DNA of 64,000 bases, from assembly GCA_963775335.1 (NCBI GenBank), contig CAVZIJ010000002.1:1337111-1401110 (forward strand), in the 5' to 3' direction. This stretch comes from CAVQCX01 sp963775335. Lineage in GTDB: Bacteria > Pseudomonadota > Gammaproteobacteria > Chromatiales > Chromatiaceae. Below the pieces are notes generated by a model. That model was not told the DNA's origin, searched no databases, and saw nothing but the letters and a program-made list of their open reading frames with translations. Position 1 is the first letter of the stretch. Every line of letters begins with the position of its first letter. Shown here piece by piece: positions 10,007 to 19,396 of this stretch. Made by a program: the position numbers and the translations under genes.

Positions 10007-12838
10007 CTAGCGCAGGCGCTCCAAGCGCGCCCGCAGGCTTGCGGCCTGGTCGGGCGGCAGCGGGCCGGTGAGCAGAATCTCGCGTTTCAGGGCGTGCGCC
10101 TGCCGGGTCGCGTCGTCGCGCTCGCGCTCTGCCATAGCGCGGGCGAGTCGCTGCACCTGGTGGGCGAGCCGGGACTCCCGCTCCTCTGGGGGCGACTCGA
10201 TCCCGAGCAGGATCTCCAGATCCAGGCAGAGGGAGCGGTAGTGCTCGTGATTACGCGCTAGAGACTGACTCAGACGCTCGCGCGCTGCCGCGTCCGCGGT
10301 CGCCGCCAAGGCCGATTCGAGCCGCAACTCCAGGAGCTCCAAGGCTTGTTTGTCTTCAAGCGGCGGCAATTCCCGCCATGCGTCGCTCAGGCTCGCGCCG
10401 ACCTCGCCGGGCACTTCACCCCGAAGGGCGCCCTGCTCGGCACGCTCACACAGGTCGGCGTAGGCCCGCAGGGTCTGCAGCTCTTCAGCCTGCCGGGCCG
10501 CCAGTGCGGACTCGATCCGACGCTCCAGGGCACGACTCGCCCGCTCCAGTCGAGTCTCCAGGGTCTTGCGCTCCTTGGCGGGCAGCGGCCCCAGCCCCTT
10601 GAAGGCCTCCGTCAACCGCTGAGCGTCGCCGCGGCGGGCGAGTACCTCTGCATGTCCCAGCTGGGCCAAGGACTCCATCTGGGAACACACCTCTACTGCC
10701 TGTGCCAGGGTCTCCTCCCGGTCCTTGCGGGCGACCTGTCGCTGGGCATGCTCGCGCTGGAATACCCGGTCCAGGGCCGAGTGGAAGCGCTCCCAGAGCC
10801 GCTTCTCGTCGCGCTGGGAGGAGCTGACCGTGACCTGCCAGGCCTCGCGCAGGCGCCTGGCCGCCTCTCCTGCTCCGTGGGCGTCTTCGGCCGTGGCCAA
10901 CGCCTCGGCCTGCTCGGCGACAGCCTGGCGCTGGAGCCAGTTGCGGCGGCGCTCGGCGTCGAGGTGCTCTTCCAAAGCAGCGATGGCCTCGTCGTAGCGG
11001 GCCTTTACCACCTGCCACCCCGCCCGGTCCACGGCGCCCTGCTGGCGCCACTCGCGCCGGAGCCGGTGCACGGTCTTGTCGAGGTGCCGCCAGTCCGGCT
11101 TCTCCCAATCGGTATCGTGCTCCAAGCGCTCGAGCTGCTCGCAGATGTCCCCGCGACGCTCCAGATGCTCCCTGCGGGCCTCGGCGGCCTTGCGCCGTTC
11201 CTCGAGCACCGGCTCCATGGCACGGTTGCAGGCGGCGTCGAAGCGCTCCCACAGGGCCTTGCCGCCGTGATCGAGGCGACCGAGGCGGGTCCATTCTTCG
11301 CGCAGCCCCTTCACGGCCTCCGCCACCTTTTCGGCCGCCAGGCCGGGATCATGCAGGCCCACGGCGCGCCCGATCAGCTCTTCGCGCGCCTGGTCCGAGC
11401 CCCAATGGCGCCAGGAGCGCAGATCGGCGAGGCGGGGCCCTGCGGCCTTGAGGCGCGCCTCCAGATTCTGGCGTTTGGCGGGGGGCACTCCGTACAGCGT
11501 GCGCACCAGGTCCGTGGCACGCTTGTGACTGCGCAGGGCCGGCTCCAGGTTGTCCTGATCGAGCGCCTGCTCCAGCTCGTTCACGGCCGACTCCGCGGTG
11601 TCGAAGCGCTCGCGCTCGTATTGCTTGTGCTCAGCCAGCTCCTGCTGAAGCGCACGGACGCGGCGCTCCAAGACCCGATGACGCTCCGCAAGCGACCTCT
11701 CCCCCGCTACGGGCAGCTGGTCCAGATCCCGCGCCAGAGCCCGCACCGACCGCTCGTCGGGCATCTCCCCGGCGCCCTCAGCCGCCCGAACGCGGTCCTC
11801 GATGGCGTCCAAGGCCTGGGCCCGGGCGATCTCTGCGGAGACGAGGCGTAGGCCCTCCTCGATGCCGACCACCAGCGAGTGGAAACGCTCCTCCGTTTGT
11901 GCGGAAACCGCAGGCGTGTCATCGCCGAGCAGCAGCCTCCAGGCCGCCTGGACCTCCGCCAAGCGGGCCTGGCGAACCCGGGGCGGGTGCTCGTCCGCCT
12001 CGTCGCGCAGCTGCTCGAGCTCGACGCAAAGGGCTTCTCGGTGGCGCTGGATCTCGGTCGCCCGGGCGCGCTCGGCCCGGTAGGTCTCAAGGCGCACCTC
12101 GAAGGCCTGCACCGCTTCTGCATATGCCTTGCGCTCGAGGGCCCCGGCGTCCGATTCGATCTCCGCCCAGCGAGTGCGGATGCGTAGCCAGGCGGCCTCA
12201 TCCGCCGGCCAGCTCTCGCCCCGGCCCCGGGCAGACAGCTCCTGGGTAAGGGCATGACGCTCCGCCTGGCGCTCCCGGGCCTCGTGGATCGCTGCCAGGC
12301 GCTGACGGACGCTCTGGGCGACCCGCTTGTCCCGGTTGCGCGCCGCCTTCTCGATCTCCTTCAGTGCCTCCTCGGTACGCACCCGCTCGGCGGCGGCGAA
12401 TCGAACCTCCGGCGCGCTGTCCTCGCGGGCCAGCCGGGTCAACGCCTGCTCGTCAGTCAGGAGGCCGACGGCGGACAGCCGCACCCGCGGCAGAGGGCAG
12501 TCGCGAGCCATCTGGGCCGTGAGGGCCGGGTCGTCGCACACCGGGAGGGCCTCGATCAGGAGGTCCTCGGGTGCCGTGCCACCGTCGGGCGTAGCCCGCA
12601 GCAGCACGCGCAGGCGCTGTCGGGCGGCGTCGCTGACCGGGGACCCGACCGCAGCCAGGCCCACCAGGAGGTGCAAATCATCCAGGCGGCGGATCGCCGC
12701 ACGGCGCACATCCTGGGAAGGGTCGTGCTTCACGAGCTGCGCCAGTATCCCTGGTTCCAGCTCCTGCTCGCCCACGGCCTCCAGCCGGACCAGGGGATCG
12801 GAATGCTGCCAACGGGGTTTGATCCACTTCTTCAGCAT
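10007..12838 (-). CDS. DUF349-domain coiled-coil protein
   Basis: This 943-residue protein is rich in Ala, Arg, Glu and Leu. It has repeated blocks of the DUF349 type, for example LRELWRQ-like helices such as VHRLRREWRQQGAVDR and AVKGLREEWTRLGRLDHGGKALWERFDAACNRA, here cited only by type. Most of the chain should be alpha-helical or coiled coil. The first 150 residues look like HEAT-like helical repeats (VRLEAVGEQELEPGILAQLV). Orthologues are common in gammaproteobacteria as single long proteins of unknown function. It stands alone on the minus strand with an ATG start. I infer no enzymatic role. Confidence 0.8.
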   Translation of the reverse strand: MLKKWIKPRWQHSDPLVRLEAVGEQELEPGILAQLVKHDPSQDVRRAAIRRLDDLHLLVGLAAVGSPVSDAARQRLRVLLRATPDGGTAPEDLLIEALPVCDDPALTAQMARDCPLPRVRLSAVGLLTDEQALTRLAREDSAPEVRFAAAERVRTEEALKEIEKAARNRDKRVAQSVRQRLAAIHEARERQAERHALTQELSARGRGESWPADEAAWLRIRTRWAEIESDAGALERKAYAEAVQAFEVRLETYRAERARATEIQRHREALCVELEQLRDEADEHPPRVRQARLAEVQAAWRLLLGDDTPAVSAQTEERFHSLVVGIEEGLRLVSAEIARAQALDAIEDRVRAAEGAGEMPDERSVRALARDLDQLPVAGERSLAERHRVLERRVRALQQELAEHKQYERERFDTAESAVNELEQALDQDNLEPALRSHKRATDLVRTLYGVPPAKRQNLEARLKAAGPRLADLRSWRHWGSDQAREELIGRAVGLHDPGLAAEKVAEAVKGLREEWTRLGRLDHGGKALWERFDAACNRAMEPVLEERRKAAEARREHLERRGDICEQLERLEHDTDWEKPDWRHLDKTVHRLRREWRQQGAVDRAGWQVVKARYDEAIAALEEHLDAERRRNWLQRQAVAEQAEALATAEDAHGAGEAARRLREAWQVTVSSSQRDEKRLWERFHSALDRVFQREHAQRQVARKDREETLAQAVEVCSQMESLAQLGHAEVLARRGDAQRLTEAFKGLGPLPAKERKTLETRLERASRALERRIESALAARQAEELQTLRAYADLCERAEQGALRGEVPGEVGASLSDAWRELPPLEDKQALELLELRLESALAATADAAARERLSQSLARNHEHYRSLCLDLEILLGIESPPEERESRLAHQVQRLARAMAERERDDATRQAHALKREILLTGPLPPDQAASLRARLERLR

Positions 12839-12950
12839 GGCTGTCGAACGCTCGTGCTCGCTGTCAGGGGGCGGCCGCGGTAAAGCCGGACGCGGCGGGC
12901 TGGCGCCATTGTAAACCGGGGCGCGGCCGGCGCATCGGCCGGGGTGTGAC

Positions 12951-13102
12951 TCAGCGCCAATATTTCCAAGCGAGCAACGCGCTCAGCCAAGGATGCCCGC
13001 TGGTGTGGCTCGGGATGGAGGTCGGGTCATAGGGCTGCGTGCCGGCGATCGCCTCGGCGGCCAGCAGCCCGCCGCTGTGGTCATGGTCTTGGGGTTCAAC
13101 AT
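12951..13102 (-). other. Possible small protein gene with a frameshift
   Basis: An ATG at 13102 is preceded by AGGAG at proper spacing and opens MLNPKTMTTAAG. One frame over, the reading continues LLAAEAIAGTQPYDPTSIPS and ends HPWLSALLAWKYWR with a stop at 12951-12953. The two parts together would give a roughly 50-residue peptide. I do not recognise it. The pairing of a good ribosome site with a protein-like continuation is suggestive only. Confidence 0.25.
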
Positions 13103-13197
13103 GGTCTTTCTCCTAAAAGTCCCGGCTTGGATCGAACAGGCCGGTTCGGCCGGGCTTGAGGTCGACTCTAGGGGCACCGTAATCATCAAAAGATCGT

Positions 13198-13211
13198 TTG
13201 ATATTATTCAA
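13198..13211. promoter_or_regulatory. FNR/Crp-like box
   Basis: TTGATATTATTCAA matches the FNR consensus TTGAT-N4-ATCAA in nine of ten conserved positions and lies in an unusually AT-rich stretch of GC-rich DNA. It is between a possible minus-strand small gene (start 13102) and the AF1514 gene (start 13328). Regulation is inferred. Confidence 0.4.
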
Positions 13212-13327
13212 ACAATCGTCATTGACGATCATTGGCTGCGGGAGCCACCGGCGGTACGCGGCGGATGACCTGCGGACAGGGTAAGCTTCAGGTATCGGCG
13301 AGGGCCCACGACCTGCAGGAATGACCC

Positions 13328-13648
13328 TTGGACGTCTGCAACATCCGCACCGAGACCGACCTGACCGGCATCGACCTGGTGGAGATCGATCCGGAGACCC
13401 CCCTCCCGGACTATCTCGCCGCCATGCGGCTCGCCAACCGAACCGCCGACGAACGCCTCGGCGAGCCCATGCTGCTGTCTTGGTACGACCGGGACCGGGA
13501 TTTCGAGTCGCCGCAGCACTCCAGCGAGTGCCATTCCGCCAGCGCCGTACCCGGCTACGTGGACTACGGCATCTACCACGGCGCCAAGCTCAAGGTAGAC
13601 ATCGAGCGGGGCCGTTTCGTGTTCTTCTACCTGCCGCTGGATCTATGA
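13328..13648 (+). CDS. AF1514-family (DUF5619) small protein
   Basis: This 106-residue protein has the features of the AF1514 family: an N-terminal segment ending in PMLLSWYDRDRD, an acidic/Cys-containing middle (SSECHSAS), and the ending LKVDIERGRFVFFYLPL. The function of the family is unknown; it occurs in archaea and in several sulfur-metabolising proteobacteria. The start is TTG at 13328, preceded by AGGA; no better in-frame start is seen. An FNR-like box lies 117 bp upstream, compatible with redox control. Confidence 0.65.
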   Translation: MDVCNIRTETDLTGIDLVEIDPETPLPDYLAAMRLANRTADERLGEPMLLSWYDRDRDFESPQHSSECHSASAVPGYVDYGIYHGAKLKVDIERGRFVFFYLPLDL

Positions 13649-13736
13649 GCCCGCGGCTGCCGCCGGGCGGGCGAGCGCGGGCACCCGCCTGAAGCAGTAG
13701 ACTTTCCGTCCGCTTCGATGCTGCGAGATCCTCGCC

Positions 13737-15002
13737 TTGTCCTGCACGCCCGCCCAAGAGCGCAATGCCCCCTCTACGGCCCACACCGCCGGGGCGCCGC
13801 GGCCTCGCCTGCTGGTGTACACGCACGTCTTTCCAAACAGCGTTCAGCCCCAGATGGGCGTGTTCGTGCGCGAGCGCATGTTCCGGGTTGCCCGGGAACT
13901 GCCCCTGGTCGTAGTGGCGCCGGTACCCTGGTTTCCCTTCCAGGGGCTGATCCGCCGCTTCCGCCCCGGCTTCCGGCCCGAACCGCCGCGCCTGGAGATA
14001 CAGGAAGGGATCGAGGTCCTCCACCCCCGCTTTCTCTCGGTCCCCGGAGCATTCAAGTTCCTCGACGGGCTGTTCGAAGGGCTGGGCAGCCTACCTACGC
14101 TGTTGAGGCTGCGCCGGCGCTTCGGCTTCGACCTGATCGATGCCCATTTTTCCTACCCGGACGGGGTGGCCGCCATGGTGATCGCCCGGCTGCTCGGGCT
14201 ACCCTACACGGTGACCCTGAGGGGGCCCATCACGCGCATCCGCAAGACTCGCGTGCGCCGCATGCAGACGCGCATCGCTCTGAGCGGCGCCGCCCGGGTG
14301 TTCTCGGTGGCCGACTCTCTGAGGCGCGACGCCATCGCCATCGGAGTAGCGCCGGATCAGGTCCAGGTGGTCGCCAACGGCGTGGACCTGGACAAATTTC
14401 ATCCGGAGCCGCGCGATGCGTGCCGCCGCAAGTTGGGGCTTCCCGCCGACGCCCGGATACTCATATCGGTCGGCGGCCTCGCCGAGCGAAAGGGCTTCCA
14501 TCGCGTGATCGAGACGCTGCCCCGGCTGATCGAGCGCTACCAAAACCTGCACCTCATCATCGCTGGGGGCGACAACCCCGAAGGTCATTGGGAGCAGCGC
14601 CTGCGCCGGCAGGTCTCCGAGGCCCGCCTGCAGGACCGTGTGCATTTTCTGGGGGTCGTTCCGCCGGATCGGCTGCGCGAGGTCTACGCCGCCGGCGACG
14701 TGTTCGTGCTGGCCACGCGTTTCGAGGGGTGGGCGAACGTCTTCCTGGAGGCCTCCGCCTGCGGCTTGCCGATCGTCACGACCGACGTGGGGGGCAACCC
14801 GGAGGTTGTCTCCTCCGCCCAGATCGGCATCCTGGTGCCCTACGGCGATTCGGCTGCACTGGCCGGGGCACTCGACGACGCCCTGAGCCGCGACTGGGAC
14901 CGCCAGGCGATCCTCGGCCATGCGAGGGCCAACGCTTGGCAGACCCGTATCCCGCTGCTGGTGGAGGCGTTCCAGCGGCTGCACAGGGCGGCTTTGGAGT
15001 AG
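13737..15002 (+). CDS. Glycosyltransferase family 4
   Basis: This 421-residue GT-B-fold transferase opens with the acceptor domain (LLVYTHVFPNSVQPQMGVFV). It has the donor-domain motifs ISVGGLAERKGFHRVIETL, VHFLGVV and the EX7E-type motif FEGWANVFLEASACGLP at about residues 320-336. This is GT4, retaining and nucleotide-sugar dependent, acting at the inner face of the inner membrane. The overall pattern resembles TuaC-like transferases of surface glycans. The start is probably TTG at 13737, since the conserved N-terminus begins about 25 codons later. Sugar and acceptor cannot be told. Confidence 0.88.
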   Translation: MSCTPAQERNAPSTAHTAGAPRPRLLVYTHVFPNSVQPQMGVFVRERMFRVARELPLVVVAPVPWFPFQGLIRRFRPGFRPEPPRLEIQEGIEVLHPRFLSVPGAFKFLDGLFEGLGSLPTLLRLRRRFGFDLIDAHFSYPDGVAAMVIARLLGLPYTVTLRGPITRIRKTRVRRMQTRIALSGAARVFSVADSLRRDAIAIGVAPDQVQVVANGVDLDKFHPEPRDACRRKLGLPADARILISVGGLAERKGFHRVIETLPRLIERYQNLHLIIAGGDNPEGHWEQRLRRQVSEARLQDRVHFLGVVPPDRLREVYAAGDVFVLATRFEGWANVFLEASACGLPIVTTDVGGNPEVVSSAQIGILVPYGDSAALAGALDDALSRDWDRQAILGHARANAWQTRIPLLVEAFQRLHRAALE

Positions 15003-15212
15003 AAAACGCTCGATTCCCCGATCGATCGGCGCGGACCGGTACTGCGTGCCTGTCTAGACATCCAGTATGGCGGCGGACGAGCCATCCAGGGGCACCAGGC
15101 TTTGGTCCAAGCATAATGCACGGAGCAAAGCCCCGTGGCCGGCGCCTACGCGGGGGTTGATCCGGGGGCAGGTCCGCAGCCGGTAATCGGCGTATCGGCC
15201 CTTCAAGGTCGA

Positions 15213-16127
15213 TCAGCGGCCCGTTCTACCCAGCTCGCGCTCGGCCATGGCGTAGCCCAGCTCGATGAGCTCCTCGGCTCGGTAGAACTCGAACAACCCG
15301 CAGGCATTGATGGGAATCTCTACCAGGTAGTCGGGACTGTAGGCGGCCAGCTTGAAGCGGGCGATCGTGTTCTGCATCGACTCCAGGGACCGAGACATGA
15401 GCTCGAGCATGTTGACCGGCTCCCGCTCCTGGCGCTTCCAGCCCGGAAAATAGCTCTGGAGGCCCTGGATGAAGTCGCGTATCGCCGCCTGATACGAATC
15501 GTCCCTTTCCGCACGTCCCCGGTGACTTCGTTTCAGCTGCGTCTCCGCCGACTCCTCCTTCCCGCTCAGGCTGACCGCGACCCTGATATCGGTAAGATCC
15601 GACAGGGTCGGTGCCATGGGCACTGGGTTGAGCAGCCCACCATCGACCAGCAGGCGTCCTTCATAGACCACGGGGGTGAATACGGTGGGGATCGCGATGG
15701 AGGCGCGAATGGCGTCGAACAGCAAGCCTTTTCTCAGCCAGACCTCTCGCCCCTGGTCCAGATCGGTAGCGACCGCCGTGAACGAGATGGGCAGATCCTG
15801 AATCTGCACGTCGCCCAGCATGTCGCGCAGCCGCTGGATGATACGGTCGCCGCTGAAGATGCCGGACCGGCTGAACGCGAAGTCGAGCAGCTGCATGACA
15901 TCGCGCCTCCTGAGCGCTTTCACCCAGGTCGCGTAGGTATCCAGCTGGCCAGCGGCGTAGATCCCCCCTACGAGGGCACCCATGGACGATCCGGCGATGG
16001 ATCGAATCTCGAAGCCGTTCCCTTCCAGCCATCGGATCACGCCGATGTGGGCCAGGCCGCGGGCCCCGCCGCTTCCCAGCACGAGGGAGACAGACCTGGC
16101 TTGCTCGTTGGGCGGGGACGGCTTCAT
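15213..16127 (-). CDS. Patatin-like phospholipase (RssA/NTE type)
   Basis: This protein of about 304 residues is a patatin-fold Ser-Asp lipase. It has the oxyanion loop GSGGARGLAHIGV, the nucleophile elbow GSSMG (Ser about residue 60) and the catalytic Asp in VDGGLLNPVP. It probably hydrolyses membrane lipids. I place the start at ATG 16127 (MKPSPPNEQ), just before the conserved strand; an upstream in-frame extension to 16178 is Pro/Arg-rich and looks non-native. It is cytosolic by sequence. Its neighbour is the cyclase-family gene on the same strand. Confidence 0.88.
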   Translation of the reverse strand: MKPSPPNEQARSVSLVLGSGGARGLAHIGVIRWLEGNGFEIRSIAGSSMGALVGGIYAAGQLDTYATWVKALRRRDVMQLLDFAFSRSGIFSGDRIIQRLRDMLGDVQIQDLPISFTAVATDLDQGREVWLRKGLLFDAIRASIAIPTVFTPVVYEGRLLVDGGLLNPVPMAPTLSDLTDIRVAVSLSGKEESAETQLKRSHRGRAERDDSYQAAIRDFIQGLQSYFPGWKRQEREPVNMLELMSRSLESMQNTIARFKLAAYSPDYLVEIPINACGLFEFYRAEELIELGYAMAERELGRTGR

Positions 16128-16226
16128 CGGGTTCTGCGGGGAAGGGCGAGGATGGACCGGGCCGGGAAGGCGCCGCACGACGCGCGAGGCCCTCGTCGCC
16201 GTGGCATAGGCTGGACCTTGGCCCGG

Positions 16227-17234
16227 CTACTTGCGCACCCGCACCCCCAGCTTGGTGTCCCAGCGCAAGATCTTAGCGCTCTTCGGCAACGGCGCCTCCG
16301 GCACTTCGCCCACCGAGACTCCGTATTTCCAGTCCGGGGAGCAGATCGCGATATAGCGGGCATAGCCGCCTAAGCCCCCCTTGAACTTGGGGTAACCGAC
16401 GGTCACCAGACAGCCGGTCTCGGGCACCTTATCCAGGTTTGCCACGCCTTCGGCCTGGGTGTAGCCGTGGTGCATCAGCCAGGCTTCGCCTTCCAGCGTC
16501 GGGGTGGTGTCGGTGTCGAGCGGCTCGTGGCCGTGGAACAAGATGTGGCGTTGCAAGTGCAGAAACTTGAGCGCGGCCAGCGACACGCCGGGGAAGACCG
16601 CCTCGGTCGCCAGCGCGGGATCGGGCCAGCGCTTGGACCAGTCCGAGCGCACCATCACCACCGATCCAACCGGGATCCTGCCGTTGCGGGCCTCCCAACG
16701 CTCGATGTCCGAGACCTGCAGGTGATAGCCCGGGTCCCGCGCCACCTGATCCACGATCGAGATGACCACCAGGGGCCTGATCGCATAGGTGGCCGGCAGC
16801 TCGTCGATGGACGGGTATTCGGGAGCCCAGTGGGCGGGCGGGTCGAGCTGGGTGCCCAGCTGATCGGTGCTCAGGTCGTAGTGGGTCGCCTCGAACCCGT
16901 CCTTCGCGTACTCGTACGGCTTGCCCGTCTCGGGGTTCAGGGTCGGCCCGAAGGTCGATCGCCCGAAGCCCTTCCAGACCGGGATCGACGGCGAGAGGGT
17001 GTGCGTCAAATCGACGTATTTCGCGCGCTTCAGCGCGCGATCGTAGAGCGACCACAACCCCGGAGCCCCAGCCGCGGATGCGCCCGTTTCGCGCTCGAGC
17101 GGCGCAGGGGCGCTAGCTGCCCTTGCGAAAGCCGGCAGAAGGAGGCCCGCAAGAGCCGCAGCGGCAATTAGCCAGCCTCCCGGCCGGCCTCGAAGAGGGT
17201 TCCTGGATCGGCTTGACCACGGCCAAGCGGGCAT
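16227..17234 (-). CDS. Cyclase-family (kynurenine formamidase-like) secreted hydrolase
   Basis: From the ATG at 17234 the protein begins MPAWPWSSRSRNPLRG, then a hydrophobic stretch and LPAFARA, a convincing signal peptide. This start is therefore preferred over 17381. The mature part carries the cyclase-family opening VDLTHTLSPSIPVW and the metal motif QLGTQLDPPAHW, where the usual HxGTHxDxPxH has Gln in place of the second His. Such metal-dependent hydrolases act on amide or lactone bonds. The substrate is unknown and the enzyme is predicted periplasmic. Confidence 0.82.
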   Translation of the reverse strand: MPAWPWSSRSRNPLRGRPGGWLIAAAALAGLLLPAFARAASAPAPLERETGASAAGAPGLWSLYDRALKRAKYVDLTHTLSPSIPVWKGFGRSTFGPTLNPETGKPYEYAKDGFEATHYDLSTDQLGTQLDPPAHWAPEYPSIDELPATYAIRPLVVISIVDQVARDPGYHLQVSDIERWEARNGRIPVGSVVMVRSDWSKRWPDPALATEAVFPGVSLAALKFLHLQRHILFHGHEPLDTDTTPTLEGEAWLMHHGYTQAEGVANLDKVPETGCLVTVGYPKFKGGLGGYARYIAICSPDWKYGVSVGEVPEAPLPKSAKILRWDTKLGVRVRK

Positions 17235-17393
17235 CCTACCCGGAACCCTGGCTCCGGCCCTATTCACCGGCCTCACTGACTCTCCCCCCTCGTCGGCGAC
17301 TCCGCTCAAGCATACAGCAGCGGCCCGATCCCCGTTGGACGCAAGACTGGCGCAGGGGTTCTTACTTGTCCTCGTCAGCAATCACTGCATGAC

Positions 17394-17558
17394 TAGGGGC
17401 CCTTGACACTTGTCTGAGCGAGGGCGATTGCGAGCGATTCTTCGTGCTGCCAAGGCGCGGTGAGGAGGAATAGTGGACCTATGGCGACGAGCCGCAACAC
17501 AGTCAGCGCGGAAAAGGGCCGTAATCGGACCGCGAACGGCAATTGTCAACAGCCCCTA
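17394..17558 (+). mobile_element. 165-bp MITE-like element, copy A
   Basis: The element runs from TAGGGGC to GCCCCTA. Its termini are imperfect inverted repeats (TAGGGGCCCTTGACA against TAGGGGCTGTTGACA on the other strand). A second copy of exactly the same length lies at 21851-22015 in inverted orientation, over 90% identical by eye. It codes for no transposase. Its short apparent reading frames are shared by both copies and are not treated as genes. Confidence 0.8.
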
Positions 17559-17678
17559 AGGCTTAGCCGCTGGCTTGAGCTCCGCTCGAACAGGACCCGA
17601 CGCCTCACCACCCGTCTCATGCAAATCCGGGCGCCAGATGGTATGGCGAGCGCGGGCCAAACACCCACCCTTGTCCGA

Positions 17679-18233
17679 TCAGTCTTGTTCATGCCTCGAG
17701 GGCAAGTGCCGCATCGCCTCTTTCCAAGGCGGCGTCTTCCATTCGGGATGGGCTCGCCAAATATCCTTCAGCGTCCTGATCCACGCGAAATAGCTGGAGA
17801 GCGAAGGCACCATCGGCGTGTGACTCAGCTCAAAATGAATCCCTGTTATCGGGTCGTCGAAGAACACGGCGTAATAGCCGGGGCTGTAGGTCGGGTACTC
17901 GGCCGGCGGGTCGGTCACATTGACGTCGTTCTTCAGCAAGAAACGCGTGTAGAAATCGTCAACCTCCTTCCTGCTTCTCGCCCACAGGGCGACATGATGT
18001 ATTCCAGTGGCCTGATCGGCATGGGCCAGCTTGCTTCCGGTCTTGGCGGGCTGAATGCCGACGTAGCTGTGGAAGACGGGGAAGCGAGCCATGTCATAGG
18101 TCGACGTATAACCGATGTCCAGCGTCCAGAAACTCTTGTATCCAAGCCATCCGAACATTTTGTCGAAGAATCGAATCGACTCGTCGTGGTCAAGCACGGA
18201 TAGCTCGATGTGGTGGACGCCCTTGAATCTCAT
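17679..18233 (-). CDS. VOC-superfamily (glyoxalase-fold) protein
   Basis: This protein of about 184 residues has the vicinal oxygen chelate opening MRFKGVHHIELSVLDHDES and a second half with TGIHHVALWARSRKEVDDF and IHFELSHTP. The metal ligands His, His and Glu are visible. I choose ATG 18233 because the long upstream extension reads as Arg/Cys-rich non-native sequence. It lies just inside copy A of the MITE-like element. The substrate is unknown; fold members include glyoxalases, dioxygenases and antibiotic-resistance proteins. Confidence 0.8.
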   Translation of the reverse strand: MRFKGVHHIELSVLDHDESIRFFDKMFGWLGYKSFWTLDIGYTSTYDMARFPVFHSYVGIQPAKTGSKLAHADQATGIHHVALWARSRKEVDDFYTRFLLKNDVNVTDPPAEYPTYSPGYYAVFFDDPITGIHFELSHTPMVPSLSSYFAWIRTLKDIWRAHPEWKTPPWKEAMRHLPSRHEQD

Positions 18234-18544
18234 GTTCCGCCGATGAAGTATTGTGCCCAGGGAGTCAAATGCCCTTGACCCAGATTCCATTAGGCGACGT
18301 GGGAGCTCGATGGCCGGGCAGCCGCCAGCGGGGAACGCAGGAGGGGCGGTGCAGCGAGGCCACAAGGCCGGGCCGACGGAAGAAAGAGGTGGGCGAGGGG
18401 AGGTCCGTCGCATAATGAGGCCCCTGTGGATGGCCTTAGCCGACGACATGCAGGAGATCAGCTGCTCGCAGTGCATCTGGCGCCAATAGCACCATACCAG
18501 AAACAGACGAACCGACACCGCCCTGGCCAGAATCGCGGCGGCCG
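18234..18544. other. 311 bp without a recognised gene
   Basis: Only a long Arg/Cys-rich frame upstream of the glyoxalase-fold start crosses it. No promoter or repeat stands out. Confidence 0.5.
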
Positions 18545-18976
18545 TCACGTAAAGCGGGTGGCCGCGTACGTCAGCGGTCGAGGTCGTGGGGCATCTGCCG
18601 CATCGCATGCGACGCCCACTAGAGGAAGCGGCGCCGAGCAGGCGAATGCACAGACGAGCGCGAGCTTCCACGACCAGTCGACTTTCCGGGCGGTCGCAGA
18701 CCCGCACGCGGGCCAAACGGTCTCCTGCGACCAGCCCAGCTCCTCGTCGAGGGCCAACTGGTACTTTCCCGCCCGCAGATCGGCCATCACCGCAGCCGCC
18801 TGGGCCGCGTAGCGGGCCGGGACCTGGACCCTCACCCCCCGTAGGGCGACCGAGATCGACCAGTTCGCCCAGACATGCTGATCGAAAGCCACAAAAGCCG
18901 GAATGCCCTCCGCCAACAGGCGGCCTCGCACGATGTAGGCCTCGATCGCGGTGTGTGTGCAGACGGTGACGATCAT
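18545..18976 (-). CDS. DUF2007-domain protein
   Basis: The first 70 of 143 residues (MIVTVCTHTAIEAYIVRGRL, EGIPAFVAFDQHVWANW, VRVQVPARYAAQAAAVM) fit DUF2007, a small ACT-like domain called a putative signal-transducing protein. The C-terminal half is more hydrophobic (KLALVCAFACSAPLPLVG) and could be one membrane span. The last 20 residues are Pro/Arg-rich and may be read in a shifted frame. It stands on the minus strand inside the MITE-bracketed segment. Confidence 0.65.
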   Translation of the reverse strand: MIVTVCTHTAIEAYIVRGRLLAEGIPAFVAFDQHVWANWSISVALRGVRVQVPARYAAQAAAVMADLRAGKYQLALDEELGWSQETVWPACGSATARKVDWSWKLALVCAFACSAPLPLVGVACDAADAPRPRPLTYAATRFT

Positions 18977-19003
18977 CCCTGAAGGTTTCCCGGAGACGTT
19001 TGG

Positions 19004-19243
19004 CTAGTCGAGCCAGCGCACGAGGTAGTAGATCTTCTGGCTTTCGGAGGACAGGGAAGGACCGTATACCACGGCTGCGTGAAGGTTCTTCGCCAAGTCG
19101 GCCCCAACACGGGCGTCGGCCTCGGTCGCGACCGGCGTGACGCAGCCGGCCGGAAAGCGCACACGCGAGCGACGCGGAGTCTTGATCAGGGCGAAGCGCT
19201 CCTTCAGAGAGGCGGACTCGGGATCGACGATGACGTGAGGCAT
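19004..19243 (-). CDS. Small hypothetical protein
   Basis: This 79-residue protein ends SESQKIYYLVRWLD and has an ordinary amino-acid mix, unlike the shadow frames around it. It is 27 bp upstream of the DUF2007 gene on the same strand, suggesting co-transcription. No domain is recognised. Confidence 0.45.
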   Translation of the reverse strand: MPHVIVDPESASLKERFALIKTPRRSRVRFPAGCVTPVATEADARVGADLAKNLHAAVVYGPSLSSESQKIYYLVRWLD

Positions 19244-19396
19244 GGTCGGGTGGGGCCGTCGGGCGTGGTTGAGACTACGATTTCAGCATAGCGCATTGCG
19301 ACAGGTCGGGCCCGAGGGCGGGCCTGCCGCTGCGCGCCTTCCGATCCGTCTGTACACTAGACGCCCTTTCCGCGGTGGCCTGCGACGATTCTCCGG

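Noticed and set aside
17460..18203. Plus-strand frame starting inside MITE copy A
   Set aside because: Its N-terminus is shared with a frame in copy B and the rest is antisense to the glyoxalase-fold gene.
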